Shown: positions 1-8,500 of the stretch, one piece after another
How the letters are laid out: each line of letters opens with the position of its first letter
Position numbering within the stretch: the first letter of the stretch is position 1
NCBI GenBank assembly: GCA_910586625.1
Contig: CAJUIZ010000009.1
Coordinates: 1 to 64,000 of the forward strand
Length of the DNA: 64,000 nt
From: an uncultured Christensenellaceae bacterium
GTDB taxonomy: Bacteria; Bacillota; Clostridia; Christensenellales; CAG-314
Reading direction: 5' to 3'
Notes under the pieces: model-generated
Told to the model about the DNA's origin: nothing
Database searches by the model: none
The model's input: only the letters and a program-made list of their open reading frames with translations
Made by a program: the position numbers and the translations under genes

Positions 1-315
<315 letters not shown>

Positions 316-439
316 CAAATAATACGAACAAGCCTTGAATACAATCAAACCAACAACACTAAGCTTTGTTTTGTGTATGCAGTTATCAATGTTCCTTTCA
401 AAACAATCGATTACATAGCGGAAACGCTTGTAAATACCA

Positions 440-557
440 TTGCGGTGATTTAGCCTTGGAGGTCCACCTGTTCTCATACCGAACACAGAAGTTAAGCTCC
501 TTGGCGCCTATGGTACTTGGCGGGGCACTGCCCGGGAGAGTAAGGTTTTGCCGCATC
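440..557 (+). rRNA. 5S ribosomal RNA
   Basis: The conserved 5S core CCGAACACAGAAGTTAAGC lies about 40 bases into the gene. The ends TGCGG (441) and CCGCA (551) form the terminal helix, giving a length of about 117 bases, normal for the family. It lies about 125 bases after the 23S end with no tRNA in between, so the operon ends 23S-5S. An intrinsic terminator follows directly. The exact ends are estimated. Confidence 0.95.
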
Positions 558-562
558 CAATA

Positions 563-597
563 AGAGAGCCATTCTGATGAATGGCTCTCTTTTTTTG
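563..597 (+). terminator. rRNA operon terminator
   Basis: A perfect 12-bp stem (AGAGAGCCATTC at 563-574 with GAATGGCTCTCT at 579-590) has a 4-base loop and is followed by a run of T. It lies 5 bases after the 5S end, so it terminates the rRNA transcript. Confidence 0.95.
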
Positions 598-787
598 TAT
601 AAGTATAATATGTGCATTCGTAAGCCCTGACAAGTACCGCTTGCGAAAGGCTAAACATGCCACGGTTGGAAAGAAAATATTAGAATTTGAAAAAAATAAA
701 GAAAAAAGAAAAATATATGCAGCAATAGAGCAAGTGGCATATTTACCAAATAAATTCAACTGCTATCAAAGCTGAGCAAGTGGAAAA

Positions 788-833
788 GTACTTGGCGGGG
801 CACTGCCCGGGAGAGTAAGGTTTTGCCGCATCC
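788..833 (+). repeat. Duplicated 5S rRNA 3' tail (46 bp)
   Basis: The 46 bases at 788-833 repeat the last 46 bases of the 5S gene region (513-558) without a visible difference. The first two thirds of the 5S are absent, so this is a tail fragment and not a second functional gene. Like the real 5S it is followed at once by a terminator, but one of different sequence. It is part of a degenerating tandem array described in the findings. Confidence 0.93.
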
Positions 834-836
834 ATT

Positions 837-868
837 AAAACCACTGACGATTGTCGGTGGTTTTTTTT
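837..868 (+). terminator. Terminator after the 5S-tail repeat
   Basis: The stem AACCACTGAC (839-848) pairs with GTCGGTGGTT (853-862) through one G-U pair and is followed by eight T. It sits in the same relative position as the true rRNA terminator but shares no sequence with it. Confidence 0.85.
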
Positions 869-963
869 ATGCGACCAAAAGTAGCAAGGCTAAATATGCT
901 GCGCTTTTCGCGGCATATTTACTAATATATATAACTGTTACAATAAGGGCAATGTGTGAATAT

Positions 964-1008
964 TTGCCGCATCCCAAAAAACAACGGAACAATTCCGTTG
1001 TTTTTTTG
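964..1008 (+). repeat. Third 5S-tail remnant (11 bp) plus terminator
   Basis: TTGCCGCATCC at 964-974 matches the last 11 bases of the 5S region. It is followed by CAACGGAA (982-989) pairing with TTCCGTTG (993-1000) and a T run, a good intrinsic terminator. The order tail-then-terminator is the same as in the two upstream copies, so this is read as the most eroded unit of the array. Confidence 0.75.
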
Positions 1009-1333
1009 TCTTAAACAAGATATGCTAACAAATTGCCTAAATAAATGATGGTGCGCTTGTAATTTCAATGACAAAATATGGCGCGTTGAATAAGTAATAA
1101 TTTTAATTCGTTACAAGTGGGATAAGTAAAATAACGGTTGAGATAGATAATAGCAGCATATTTACCGATGAATACCGTTATTTGAGTGAAAGTATGGGAA
1201 AATGCTTTTGTTGCATTTATTAAAATCATCATCGTTTGTTGATAAATTTATTTCTGCGTTTGTAAAAATAATGTAAACATTCAAGAAAAATTTCGAAAAC
1301 TATTCGACGCGCGAGGTGAAAGACGGCGGAATT
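1009..1333. other. Intergenic, no gene seen
   Basis: There is no convincing reading frame or RNA gene here. A 10-bp inverted repeat, AAATAACGGT (1129-1138) with ACCGTTATTT (1174-1183), could form a hairpin with a 35-base loop. A GCATATTTAC motif near 1156 resembles parts of the upstream 5S-tail array. No other structure was found. Confidence 0.6.
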
Positions 1334-1543
1334 TTAGTAATCTTTAAGTCCTAATAAATAATCGGCGCTTTCGTGCAATATTTCGCATATCGTAAAAAGC
1401 GTTTCGGCATCAGGTAGTGTCGCTCCGCGTTCCCATTTGCTTACGCAGGATTGCTTTACGTTGCATTTTTTAGCAAGCTCAATTTGACTGATTCTGTTTT
1501 GCATACGACTTTCTCTTAATCTTTCTGCAAATTTATTCTTCAT
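1334..1543 (-). CDS. XRE-family transcriptional regulator (single HTH)
   Basis: A 69-residue protein consisting almost only of a Cro/C1-type helix-turn-helix. The recognition region is ISQIELAKKCNVKQSCVSKW, and the end DYLLGLKDY is the usual tail of short stand-alone XRE proteins in Clostridia. The ATG at 1543 is chosen because the domain begins there; an upstream in-frame ATG at 1594 would add 17 unrelated residues and would overlap the operator. There is no clear Shine-Dalgarno sequence for either start. Two similar palindromes lie just upstream (1555-1599), which suggests autorepression (inference). Its target genes are unknown; the nearest gene, at 1829, is divergent. Confidence 0.85.
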   Translation of the reverse strand: MKNKFAERLRESRMQNRISQIELAKKCNVKQSCVSKWERGATLPDAETLFTICEILHESADYLLGLKDY

Positions 1544-1554
1544 ATTATAAATTA

Positions 1555-1599
1555 TAGTCTTGGTAAGAATAATTTTTACGTTTAGTCTTGACAAGACTA
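1555..1599 (-). promoter_or_regulatory. Twin operator and promoter of the XRE gene
   Basis: TAGTCTTG-A-CAAGACTA at 1583-1599 is a perfect 17-bp palindrome. A second, imperfect copy (TAGTCTTG-G-TAAGAATA) is at 1555-1571, 28 bp away. On the minus strand a TTGTCA -35 overlaps the perfect palindrome and a 17-base spacer leads to TATTCT. A repressor bound here would cover the -35 and -10, consistent with autoregulation. Confidence 0.7.
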
Positions 1600-1828
1600 T
1601 TTTCGTGATTTATAATACTATTCGAAAGGCAATTATTGATATTAGCGTCATCTAACTTTCATTGATTGCTCTTTATTGCCCGTATCGGGGTAATTGTATC
1701 ACTGTCTACTGCACTTGTATACGGCGCAATGATTTGGATTGCATTGAGCAAAGTGTTAAGTTTGGCTAATTCGAATTGTTACAAGCTGCAGTTGTTCGCA
1801 ACGTGACTGGTTTTTGTGGAGAATAGAA

Positions 1829-2125
1829 ATGAACAAATATGAAAAGCAAGATATACAAGAATTGCCTTCGGAATACCGTCCTTTGGGCGCATGGGGTTAC
1901 TACGGCTACAAACTGTTGTTCTCTTTGCCGATTATCGGATTTATTGCATTGATAGTGTGCGCGCTTGGTAATTCAAATATCAATCGTCGTAGTTTTGCGC
2001 GGAGTTATTTTTGCGCCGTTGTTATCGATATAATATTGGTGGCGCTTTTGATATTTGCTTTCTACCCTTATATCATTCAATGGCTTCAAGCCTTGGCGGA
2101 AATGCTTGGTTTTAGCGCGCAATAA
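1829..2125 (+). CDS. Small membrane protein, function unknown
   Basis: A 98-residue protein with an acidic, charged N terminus (about 20 residues) and two hydrophobic segments: about residues 28-45 (LLFSLPIIGFIALIVCALG) and about 63-90. Between them lies a basic stretch SNINRRSFARSY, so both ends are likely cytoplasmic or both outside. The ATG at 1829 follows GGAG by 8 bases and is preferred over a GTG/ATG 15 bases upstream. It resembles small two-helix proteins of gut Firmicutes with no assigned role; I do not recognise a named family. It stands alone between divergent and unrelated genes. Confidence 0.7.
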   Translation: MNKYEKQDIQELPSEYRPLGAWGYYGYKLLFSLPIIGFIALIVCALGNSNINRRSFARSYFCAVVIDIILVALLIFAFYPYIIQWLQALAEMLGFSAQ

Positions 2126-2240
2126 TACAATTCGTGCTGATTTTTACACATTAAAGGTTGTTTTAGTCGATAATTCTGCATTATAATAATAAAAACCGTG
2201 AATTTTTTTCAGTTTATTTTCATATTGTATATCGATATGC

Positions 2241-2271
2241 TTGACTTTTACGGGGGGGGGTATGGTATACT
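2241..2271 (+). promoter_or_regulatory. Promoter with nine-G tract in the spacer
   Basis: The -35 TTGACT is at 2241-2246 and the -10 TATACT at 2266-2271, with a 19-bp spacer that contains nine consecutive G (2252-2260). Two fewer G would give the optimal 17 bp. An alternative -10 (TATGGT, 2261-2266) would have a 14-bp spacer. Slipped-strand change in the tract could alter promoter strength (inference; see findings). Confidence 0.65.
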
Positions 2272-2308
2272 GTTTATATCCTATATTTAATACAAAAGGA
2301 GAAAAACA

Positions 2309-2545
2309 ATGAAAACAGTAGCTAAGGTATTTATTATTATCGGTATGGTTGCAGGTTTTTGGATGATTCTGCCCCTTATTTTCGGCGGAATTACTCTTTC
2401 CAAGATGAAGACGGCTACCAGCAGGGAAGACGTTAAGGTTTGGGGTATCTTGGATATTTTCTTCTGCAGCATGATCGGCGGCATCTTGTTGCTTTGCTGC
2501 AAGGACGAAGATTTTGCTCCTGCCAGCACGGAATCTGTAGAATAA
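2309..2545 (+). CDS. Small membrane protein, function unknown
   Basis: A 78-residue protein with two hydrophobic segments: residues 5-28 (VFIIIGMVAGFWMILPLIFG) and about 46-63 (ILDIFFCSMIGGILLLCC). The short linker KMKTATSREDVKVW is basic-acidic, and the tail CCKDEDFAPASTESVE is acidic. The start is fixed by AAAGGAG nine bases upstream of the ATG. It is similar in layout to many small membrane proteins of Clostridia that lack a known role. It is transcribed alone from the poly-G promoter and ends in a terminator, so any phase switching would affect this gene only. Confidence 0.75.
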   Translation: MKTVAKVFIIIGMVAGFWMILPLIFGGITLSKMKTATSREDVKVWGILDIFFCSMIGGILLLCCKDEDFAPASTESVE

Positions 2546-2562
2546 TAGGGTTTTTACGAAAA

Positions 2563-2596
2563 ACTTCGACGTCTGCACGGCGTCGGAGTTTTTTTT
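2563..2596 (+). terminator. Intrinsic terminator
   Basis: ACTTCGACG (2563-2571) pairs with CGTCGGAGT (2581-2589) with one G-U pair and is followed by eight T. It closes the single-gene unit that ends at 2545. Confidence 0.85.
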
Positions 2597-2654
2597 ATCG
2601 AAAGTATACGCAGCGAAGTTTTGTGCAAAAAGAAAGCCGCGTTTTGCATTTATG

Positions 2655-2683
2655 TTGACAGTTTGTCGTCGATAGAGTATCCT
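2655..2683 (+). promoter_or_regulatory. Sigma-A promoter of the acetyltransferase gene
   Basis: TTGACA (2655-2660), 17-bp spacer, TATCCT (2678-2683). The predicted start is near 2690, about 28 bases before the ATG. Confidence 0.75.
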
Positions 2684-2717
2684 GAATATACGCGATAAGT
2701 GTATTTTAGGAGTGACT

Positions 2718-3254
2718 ATGGTAGAATTAAGGCGTATATGCGCAAATGAACAATTGTACGTATGGGCAGTCGAGCAGCTGTCCGTCAGTTTTCCCGCGTG
2801 CGAACGACGTGACGAAGCGGAACAGCGCGCGGTAATGGCGCACCCCGATTACCGTTTGTGCGCAATAATGGACGGCGGCGTTCCCGTAGGCGTAGTAGGG
2901 TATTTCGATACGCCCGAGTTTATTTATTTCGAAAATTTTTGCATATCTCCCGACAAGCGCAACGGCGGCTACGGCAGTCAAACGTTGCAGCTGCTGACGG
3001 CTTCGGGCAAGCCGTTTATTTTGGAAATAGAACCGCCCGAAGACGAGCTTACGCGCAGACGTTTGGCGTTTTATCAACGTAACGGAATGGTGGTAAACTC
3101 TTATCCGCACATACAGCCGCATTACCGCGCGGACGATCCGGACTTGCCGCTCACGGTGCTGTCCTACGGCTGTCAGATAACACAGGCGCAATACGATGCC
3201 TTTCGCGCGTACTTGGACGCCAACGTCGATGTAAAAGGACGGCAGTCAATCTAA
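2718..3254 (+). CDS. GNAT-family N-acetyltransferase
   Basis: A 178-residue acetyltransferase-fold protein that should move an acetyl group from acetyl-CoA to an unknown amine. The GNAT core is visible as a strand (VPVGVVGYFDTPEFIYFENF), the acetyl-CoA binding loop SPDKRNGGYGSQTL at about residues 83-96 (a variant of R/Q-x-x-G-x-G/A), and the C-terminal LAFYQRNGM helix-turn typical of the family at about residue 120. The ATG at 2718 follows AGGAG by 5 bases; a GTG two codons upstream lies inside the ribosome binding site. It has its own promoter. The substrate cannot be told. Confidence 0.85.
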   Translation: MVELRRICANEQLYVWAVEQLSVSFPACERRDEAEQRAVMAHPDYRLCAIMDGGVPVGVVGYFDTPEFIYFENFCISPDKRNGGYGSQTLQLLTASGKPFILEIEPPEDELTRRRLAFYQRNGMVVNSYPHIQPHYRADDPDLPLTVLSYGCQITQAQYDAFRAYLDANVDVKGRQSI

Positions 3255-3291
3255 AATATAGCAAATCGACCATATTCGATAAAATTGGGTA

Positions 3292-3320
3292 TTGACATTG
3301 TTGTAATAATGTGTTACTTT
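3292..3320 (+). promoter_or_regulatory. Promoter of the secreted-protein operon
   Basis: TTGACA (3292-3297), 17-bp spacer, TACTTT (3315-3320). The -10 is a weak match. It lies 20 bases before the start codon at 3341. Confidence 0.55.
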
Positions 3321-3340
3321 TAGAAAAAAGGAGCATCGTT

Positions 3341-4339
3341 ATGAAAAAGATAGTTGTGCTCATGTTATCGGCGGCAATTGTCTGTATGCCCTGCGCGGCG
3401 TTTGCGCAGGCTTCGCAAACTTCGGAGTTAGAACGTTTCCTTGCGGAGCATAATTTGACGATACCCCAAGTATTTGCCGACGAAAGCGGCGCCGAAGATT
3501 TCTATTATTGGGTTATGGATATTCTTCGAGAAGATCCGTATCATATTTTTGCATTCGGTCATTACGATTATCAAATTTTTTCCGAACAAATTCAGCAAGC
3601 GTATATAGCAGAAAATCATATCAGCTCTGTGTTAAATACCAATGCAAATGTCGATCAGCGTAATCTTTTGAAGTATAATTCTTTTTATGCGGACGGTAGT
3701 CCGGATTATAATTGCTACTCGTATGCAATAGATTATACAAGTAGATGGTTAATAATCGGAACACTTAGTGGTCAAAACTGGAATCCAAAGACGGCTACCA
3801 TTGAAAGTTCTGCCAATATGGTTCGCGACGACTTAGAATTTTTGGGCAATGAATGTATTAGTGTCGGCTACGTTTTACCGCAAGCCAATGATGTTTATAA
3901 TGGCTATAATGTAATCGCGCTCAGATTGTCTCCTGTTGGTAAATCAAGTACTGACTTCCATTTTATGAAGTTGGACTATTCTGATGGCGACGTATGGAGA
4001 CATAAACCGGGACACGGTTGTATTTTAACATATAATTATTTACCTACAAATGACAGAATTTGGTATTCTGAAGGAATAGTAGAATCTTCCGATGGCTATT
4101 ATTATGGATCATCATCTCTTTATTATGATTCGAAAATAGCGTATTTTATTTATGCGCCAACGCATTTGTATGCGGTGCGATCTACTGGAAATAATTATCA
4201 CGGACGCGGGGCCGACCAATTCAAGCATTTTTATGAGTATATCAAAACTTGCAATTCTTGCGGTTATTCATATACGTATTGGCGGGCGGAACTGTGCAAG
4301 GGACCTTGTCCGATACAAAGGGTGGTGGAATATGTCTAA
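3341..4339 (+). CDS. Secreted protein, putative papain/NlpC-like fold
   Basis: A 332-residue exported protein. A signal peptide is clear (MKKIVVLMLSAAIVCMPCAA, then FAQA cleavage site, about residues 1-24). The middle carries PDYNCYSYAID (about residues 125-135), and later DFHFMKLDYSDGDVWRHKPG (about 205-225). A Cys in an N-C-x-x-Y-A context followed by a His in D-x-H-F and W-x-H-K-x-G is the pattern of papain-like cysteine hydrolases of the NlpC/P60 type; assignment of the active site is inference. The C terminus has CNSCGYSY and LCKGPCP, Cys pairs that may bind metal or form disulfides. The ATG follows AAAGGAG. Its end overlaps the next gene by 8 bases, so translation is coupled. The operon holds two paralogous small membrane proteins. 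Confidence 0.7.
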   Translation: MKKIVVLMLSAAIVCMPCAAFAQASQTSELERFLAEHNLTIPQVFADESGAEDFYYWVMDILREDPYHIFAFGHYDYQIFSEQIQQAYIAENHISSVLNTNANVDQRNLLKYNSFYADGSPDYNCYSYAIDYTSRWLIIGTLSGQNWNPKTATIESSANMVRDDLEFLGNECISVGYVLPQANDVYNGYNVIALRLSPVGKSSTDFHFMKLDYSDGDVWRHKPGHGCILTYNYLPTNDRIWYSEGIVESSDGYYYGSSSLYYDSKIAYFIYAPTHLYAVRSTGNNYHGRGADQFKHFYEYIKTCNSCGYSYTYWRAELCKGPCPIQRVVEYV

Positions 4340-4721
4340 AAGAAATCTAATTTTAAGTATAATTTGTTGGGTTGTATTGCTTATAACCGTAGTTTGTTGG
4401 ATAGTTACATACTTCGGATTATTTTCGATGGACCAGCATCAATCTATGTTGTATATTGGGTTTTATAGAATAGAGATATGCGGCGGTTGGAGTGCGGATG
4501 ATATTCCTGCTCAATTATCACGCAGTTTTGAGCGTATTGTAAGTTCAGAGATTTTTCCGCCGGAATATTTTCTAAGTTATTTTAACTTCGGCGCATTCGA
4601 TGACCAAGTGCGTAATTCGTTGGCGTCATTCCATCTCGGCTACGCGCTAATTACTGCGTTATCGTTGGCGGGCGGTGTTGTGTTTACAGTATTGCTTGCC
4701 AAGAAAAAGAAATCTCAATAA
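4332..4721 (+). CDS. Membrane protein, paralogue A
   Basis: A 129-residue protein with an N-terminal membrane helix (about residues 5-27, LILSIICWVVLLITVVCWIV), an outside domain of about 70 residues, and a C-terminal membrane helix (about 100-122) ending in the basic tail AKKKKSQ. The start ATG lies within the last codons of the upstream secreted protein and uses GGTGG of that gene as ribosome binding site. It is a close paralogue of the next gene: the first 25 residues and the helix SFHLGYALITALSLAGG are nearly identical, while the extracellular part differs. Function unknown; coupling to the secreted protein suggests they work together, for example as partner or immunity protein (speculation). 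Confidence 0.75.
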   Translation: MSKRNLILSIICWVVLLITVVCWIVTYFGLFSMDQHQSMLYIGFYRIEICGGWSADDIPAQLSRSFERIVSSEIFPPEYFLSYFNFGAFDDQVRNSLASFHLGYALITALSLAGGVVFTVLLAKKKKSQ

Positions 4722-4763
4722 CATTGCGAGCGTGTATTTGTCCGATTCTATTGGTGGTGGAAT

Positions 4764-5165
4764 ATGTCTAAAAGAAATTTAATTTTGAGCATAATCTGTT
4801 GGGTAGTATTGCTTATAACCGTAGTTTGTTGGATTGTAACTTACTACGGATTGTTTTCGATGAATCAAAAGCAGACGATGTCATATGTTGTCTTTTTCAA
4901 TATTAACTCACCATTATTGAACGGCGCAAGATTGTCGGAATTACCAGACGTATTTAACGAGCATTTTGTTAAAGCGGCGGACGGTACCTTTATCAACGTT
5001 TATGGGTGGGACGCTTACGGAAAATTGAACGAGCAACTTGTTAAATCAATATCGTTATTCCATCTCGGCTACGCGCTAATTACTGCATTATCGTTGGCGG
5101 GCGGAATTGCCTTTACTGTATTGCTTGTCAATAAAAGAAAATCGAAAAGCCTGTCCAATTATTAA
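4764..5165 (+). CDS. Membrane protein, paralogue B
   Basis: A 133-residue protein with the same layout as the gene before it: N-terminal helix, external domain, C-terminal helix and basic tail. The tandem duplication includes the upstream sequence: the bases just before both start codons, GGTGGTGGAATATG, are the same, and 4739-4763 resembles the last codons of the secreted-protein gene. So the copied unit began inside that gene. The extracellular part has diverged strongly (for example NSPLLNGARLSELPDVFNEH here), while the helices are conserved, which suggests different partners or selection for diversity in the exposed part (inference). Confidence 0.75.
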   Translation: MSKRNLILSIICWVVLLITVVCWIVTYYGLFSMNQKQTMSYVVFFNINSPLLNGARLSELPDVFNEHFVKAADGTFINVYGWDAYGKLNEQLVKSISLFHLGYALITALSLAGGIAFTVLLVNKRKSKSLSNY

Positions 5166-5234
5166 CAAGCTAAGCGGTGCAAGATTAACTTTAATTGCCT
5201 TTATGCAAAATTCGAACAGTTGACTATAATAAAC

Positions 5235-5268
5235 AAGCGGACGAAATAATTTTCGTCCGCTTTGGTTT
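5235..5268 (+). terminator. Intrinsic terminator
   Basis: AAGCGGACGAAA (5235-5246) pairs perfectly with TTTCGTCCGCTT (5251-5262) across a 4-base loop, followed by TGGTTTT. It closes the secreted-protein operon. The remaining stretch to rpoB (5269-5569) holds only the rpoB promoter and ribosome binding site. Confidence 0.9.
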
Positions 5269-5332
5269 TGCAGTTTTCAAAAGTGAAAAAATATTTTTTA
5301 ATTTATTTTTTGATTTCGAAATCGTTTTGTCT

Positions 5333-5366
5333 TTGACTATTGACAGGCAAAGTGGTAGTATATATT
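5333..5366 (+). promoter_or_regulatory. Promoter region of rpoBC
   Basis: TTGACT (5333-5338) with a 17-bp spacer to TAGTAT (5356-5361). An overlapping TTGACA (5340-5345) has a 15-bp spacer to TATATT (5361-5366). At least one probably acts. The untranslated leader would be about 200 bases. Confidence 0.6.
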
Positions 5367-5569
5367 CGTATACTTTTGCCCATAGGGGAGATTTTGCGCT
5401 TTTTTGCGGAAAAATAACGGATTTATAACGTTTTTTCGGCGAAAAAAGTTTGCGAAAACAATTTTTTATGGGAAGTTTGCCTTGTGTTATTGACAAAATA
5501 CCACATTACAAGCGACTTTGCAACAATTTACGCCAATTTTATCGAAAAAATTTTTTAGGAGTTTTGTCA

Positions 5570-8500
5570 ATGCCACAAGACATCAAAACCGTTAAATACG
5601 GTAACCACGAAAGAAAATCTTTTTCCAAAACCAGAGAAGTGCTTCCGTTGCCTAACCTTATCGAAGTGCAAAAGTCAAGCTACAAAACCTTTATCGACCA
5701 AGGTATACGCGAAGTATTCGAAGACTTTTCGCCTATCGAAGATTTCGCCGGACATTTCCGCTTGGAGTTTTTGGATCACAGATTAGACGCTTCGCCCAAG
5801 TACTCCGAAGCGGAATGCCGTTTGCGCGACGCTACGTACGCAAGTCCGCTGCGTTTGACGGTACGTCTTACCAACAAGGGGACTGGCGAGTTCGTCGACC
5901 AGGAAGTATTTATGGGCGACTTCCCGCTTATGACGGAAACGGGCAGCTTCATTATCAACGGCGCGGAACGCGTAATCGTATCCCAGCTCGTACGTTCGCC
6001 GGGAGTTTATTGCGAATCGACGTTGGACAAGAACGGCAAGCCAGTTTACAACACGACGGCGATGCCCAGCCGCGGCGCTTGGTTGGAGTTCGAGCACGAC
6101 GCCAACAACAATATCCTTTATGTGCATATCGACCGTAACAGAAAACTGCCTGTGACGGTGCTGCTGCGCGGCGTTCTGCACGACGGATTAAACCGCGACA
6201 GTCGTACGGGCAACGCCATAGCCGAAATTTTCGAGTACGATCCCGTGCTTGCGCTTACCTTCGTCAAGGACGACACCGCAACCGACCAAGAATCGTTGGT
6301 GGAAATATACAAGCGTTTGCGCCCCGGCGAAATTCCTACGGAAGAATCGGTGCAAAAGACGTTAAACGACCTGTTGTTCGACGCAAAACGTTACGACCTT
6401 GCTCGCGTAGGCCGCTACAAGTACAACAAGAAGCTGTGCTTGGCAACCCGTATCGAAGGACTTACTCTCGGCTCGGACGTAGAAGTAAGCCTGCTTACTT
6501 TTGATAAATATACTTGCTTAACCCGTGAGCAGGCGGAGCTTGTAGCCAAGAGCGGTGTGGTTAACGCAATCAAAGTTCTCAACGACCGCGGCGTTACGGT
6601 AGAGATGTCCGTAAGCGACGATGACGCTTTTTACGCTTCGGCGGTTAACGCTTACTTGGATGAGCAGGTAACCGTTCCGTACAAGCGTACCATAACAAAG
6701 GGTACCGTTCTCACCGCATCCGACGCATTTGACATTCAGCATAGCGGCGTAAACGAGATTTACACAGACCAAGAAACGTGTTCGCTTGTGCTTAACAATA
6801 CGCCGTCCAAGACGGTTCGTGATTTCGAAAAGGCCCTGTCCGAGCATCTCGGTTGCGTAGTGATGACTTCCAAAGGCGAACTCACAATCGGCGACGAAGT
6901 AATAGACGCAAGCGGCAGAGTGCTTGTCGAATTGCCCAAGACTACGTATGAAGAACGCAAAGGAGACATTTTGGTTTCCGAAGCCGCGCAAATCGCTTTT
7001 GACAACGGATTCAATCTGTACAAGTCAAACGCAGCGGGCGTAATAGTCATGAGCAAGGAATGTCCCAAGGTTAAGATTATCGGCAATAACGCCGTAGACG
7101 CAAAAACCTTTGCGCTGACAATCGATACTCATAACAACGATATCGACTTTAAGGCCTGCGGACTGTACGAAGCTGTGGACGCCGACGTGTTGCGCGAGAT
7201 TTTATCCGCGGGCTTGTCGAAGGACGACGTAACCGACGCGCTAAGGACGCGCAAGGACGAGCTTATAGCCAAGCACGTTACGATTGCGGATATCATCGCT
7301 ACCGTAAACTATAACCTGTGTATGAAGTACGGCGTAGGACACGCCGACGATATAGACCACTTGGGCAACCGCCGCGTACGTTCAATCGGCGAATTGCTTC
7401 AAAACCAATTCCGCATAGGTATCTCCCGCTTGGAAAGGGTTATACGCGAAAGAATGGCAATTCAGGAACCGGGCAAGGCTACTCCGCAAACGCTTATAAA
7501 CGTTCGTCCCGTATCTTCCGCCATTAAGGAGTTTTTCGGCTCGTCGCAATTGTCGCAGTTTATGGATCAATCCAACCCCATTGCCGAGCTTACTCACAAG
7601 CGTAAGTTGTCCGCGTTGGGACCCGGCGGTTTGAATCGCGACCGCGCGACCTTCGAAGTCCGCGACGTTCACTACACTCACTACGGACGTATGTGTCCTA
7701 TCGAAACGCCCGAAGGACAGAATATCGGTTTGATAACGTCTCTTGCGGGATACGCCCGTATTAACGAGTACGGTTTTATAGAAGCACCGTACAGACGCGT
7801 AGACCGTATTCACAACACGGTAACCGATACGGTAGAGTACCTGTCCGCCGACGAAGAAGACAATTACATTATCGGACAAGCCAACGAACCGTTAGACGAC
7901 GACGGTTACTTCGCAAACGAGCGTATAACCTGCCGTCGCCGTGAAGAAATATTGGAATTCCCTCGTGAAAGAGTGGATTACATAGACGTTTCTCCGAGAC
8001 AGCTTATTTCGGTTGCAACAAGTCTTATTCCGTTCTTGGAAAACGACGATACCAACCGCGCGCTGATGGGCAGTAACATGCAACGTCAGGCTGTTCCCCT
8101 TATCAGTCCGGAAGCTCCTATAGTGGCAACCGGTATCGAAGCGCGCATAGCGTATGACTCCGGCGTAATGATTATTGCCGAGCAGGCGGGAACCGTGCTT
8201 CGCGCTTCGGATAACAAGATTATCGTTCAAAGCGACAACGGAACTCTTCAAGAATATACTCTTAAAAAGTTTATCCGCTCCAACCAAGGAACTTGCATAA
8301 ACCAAAAGATTATCGTCAAAGCGGGCGACCGCGTAGAAAAAGGGCAAGTGCTTGCCGACGGTCCCAGCACCGACGGCGGTGAATTGGCTCTTGGTCGCAA
8401 TATGATGATAGGCTTTATGACTTGGGAAGGCTACAACTACGAAGACGCCGTATTGCTTTCGGAAAAGCTTGTTAAGGAAGACGCGTTTACTTCCATTCAT

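Noticed and set aside
2144..2578. A 144-residue minus-strand frame over the poly-G promoter and small membrane gene
   Set aside because: It is antisense to a well-supported gene with promoter and terminator, and has no start signals.
5195..5428. A 77-residue forward frame before rpoB
   Set aside because: It covers the terminator and the rpoB promoter, has no ribosome binding site and no recognisable sequence.
5490..5518. TTGACA at 5490 as a second rpoB promoter
   Set aside because: No -10 is found at 16-18 bp (CGACTT instead), so it was not called.
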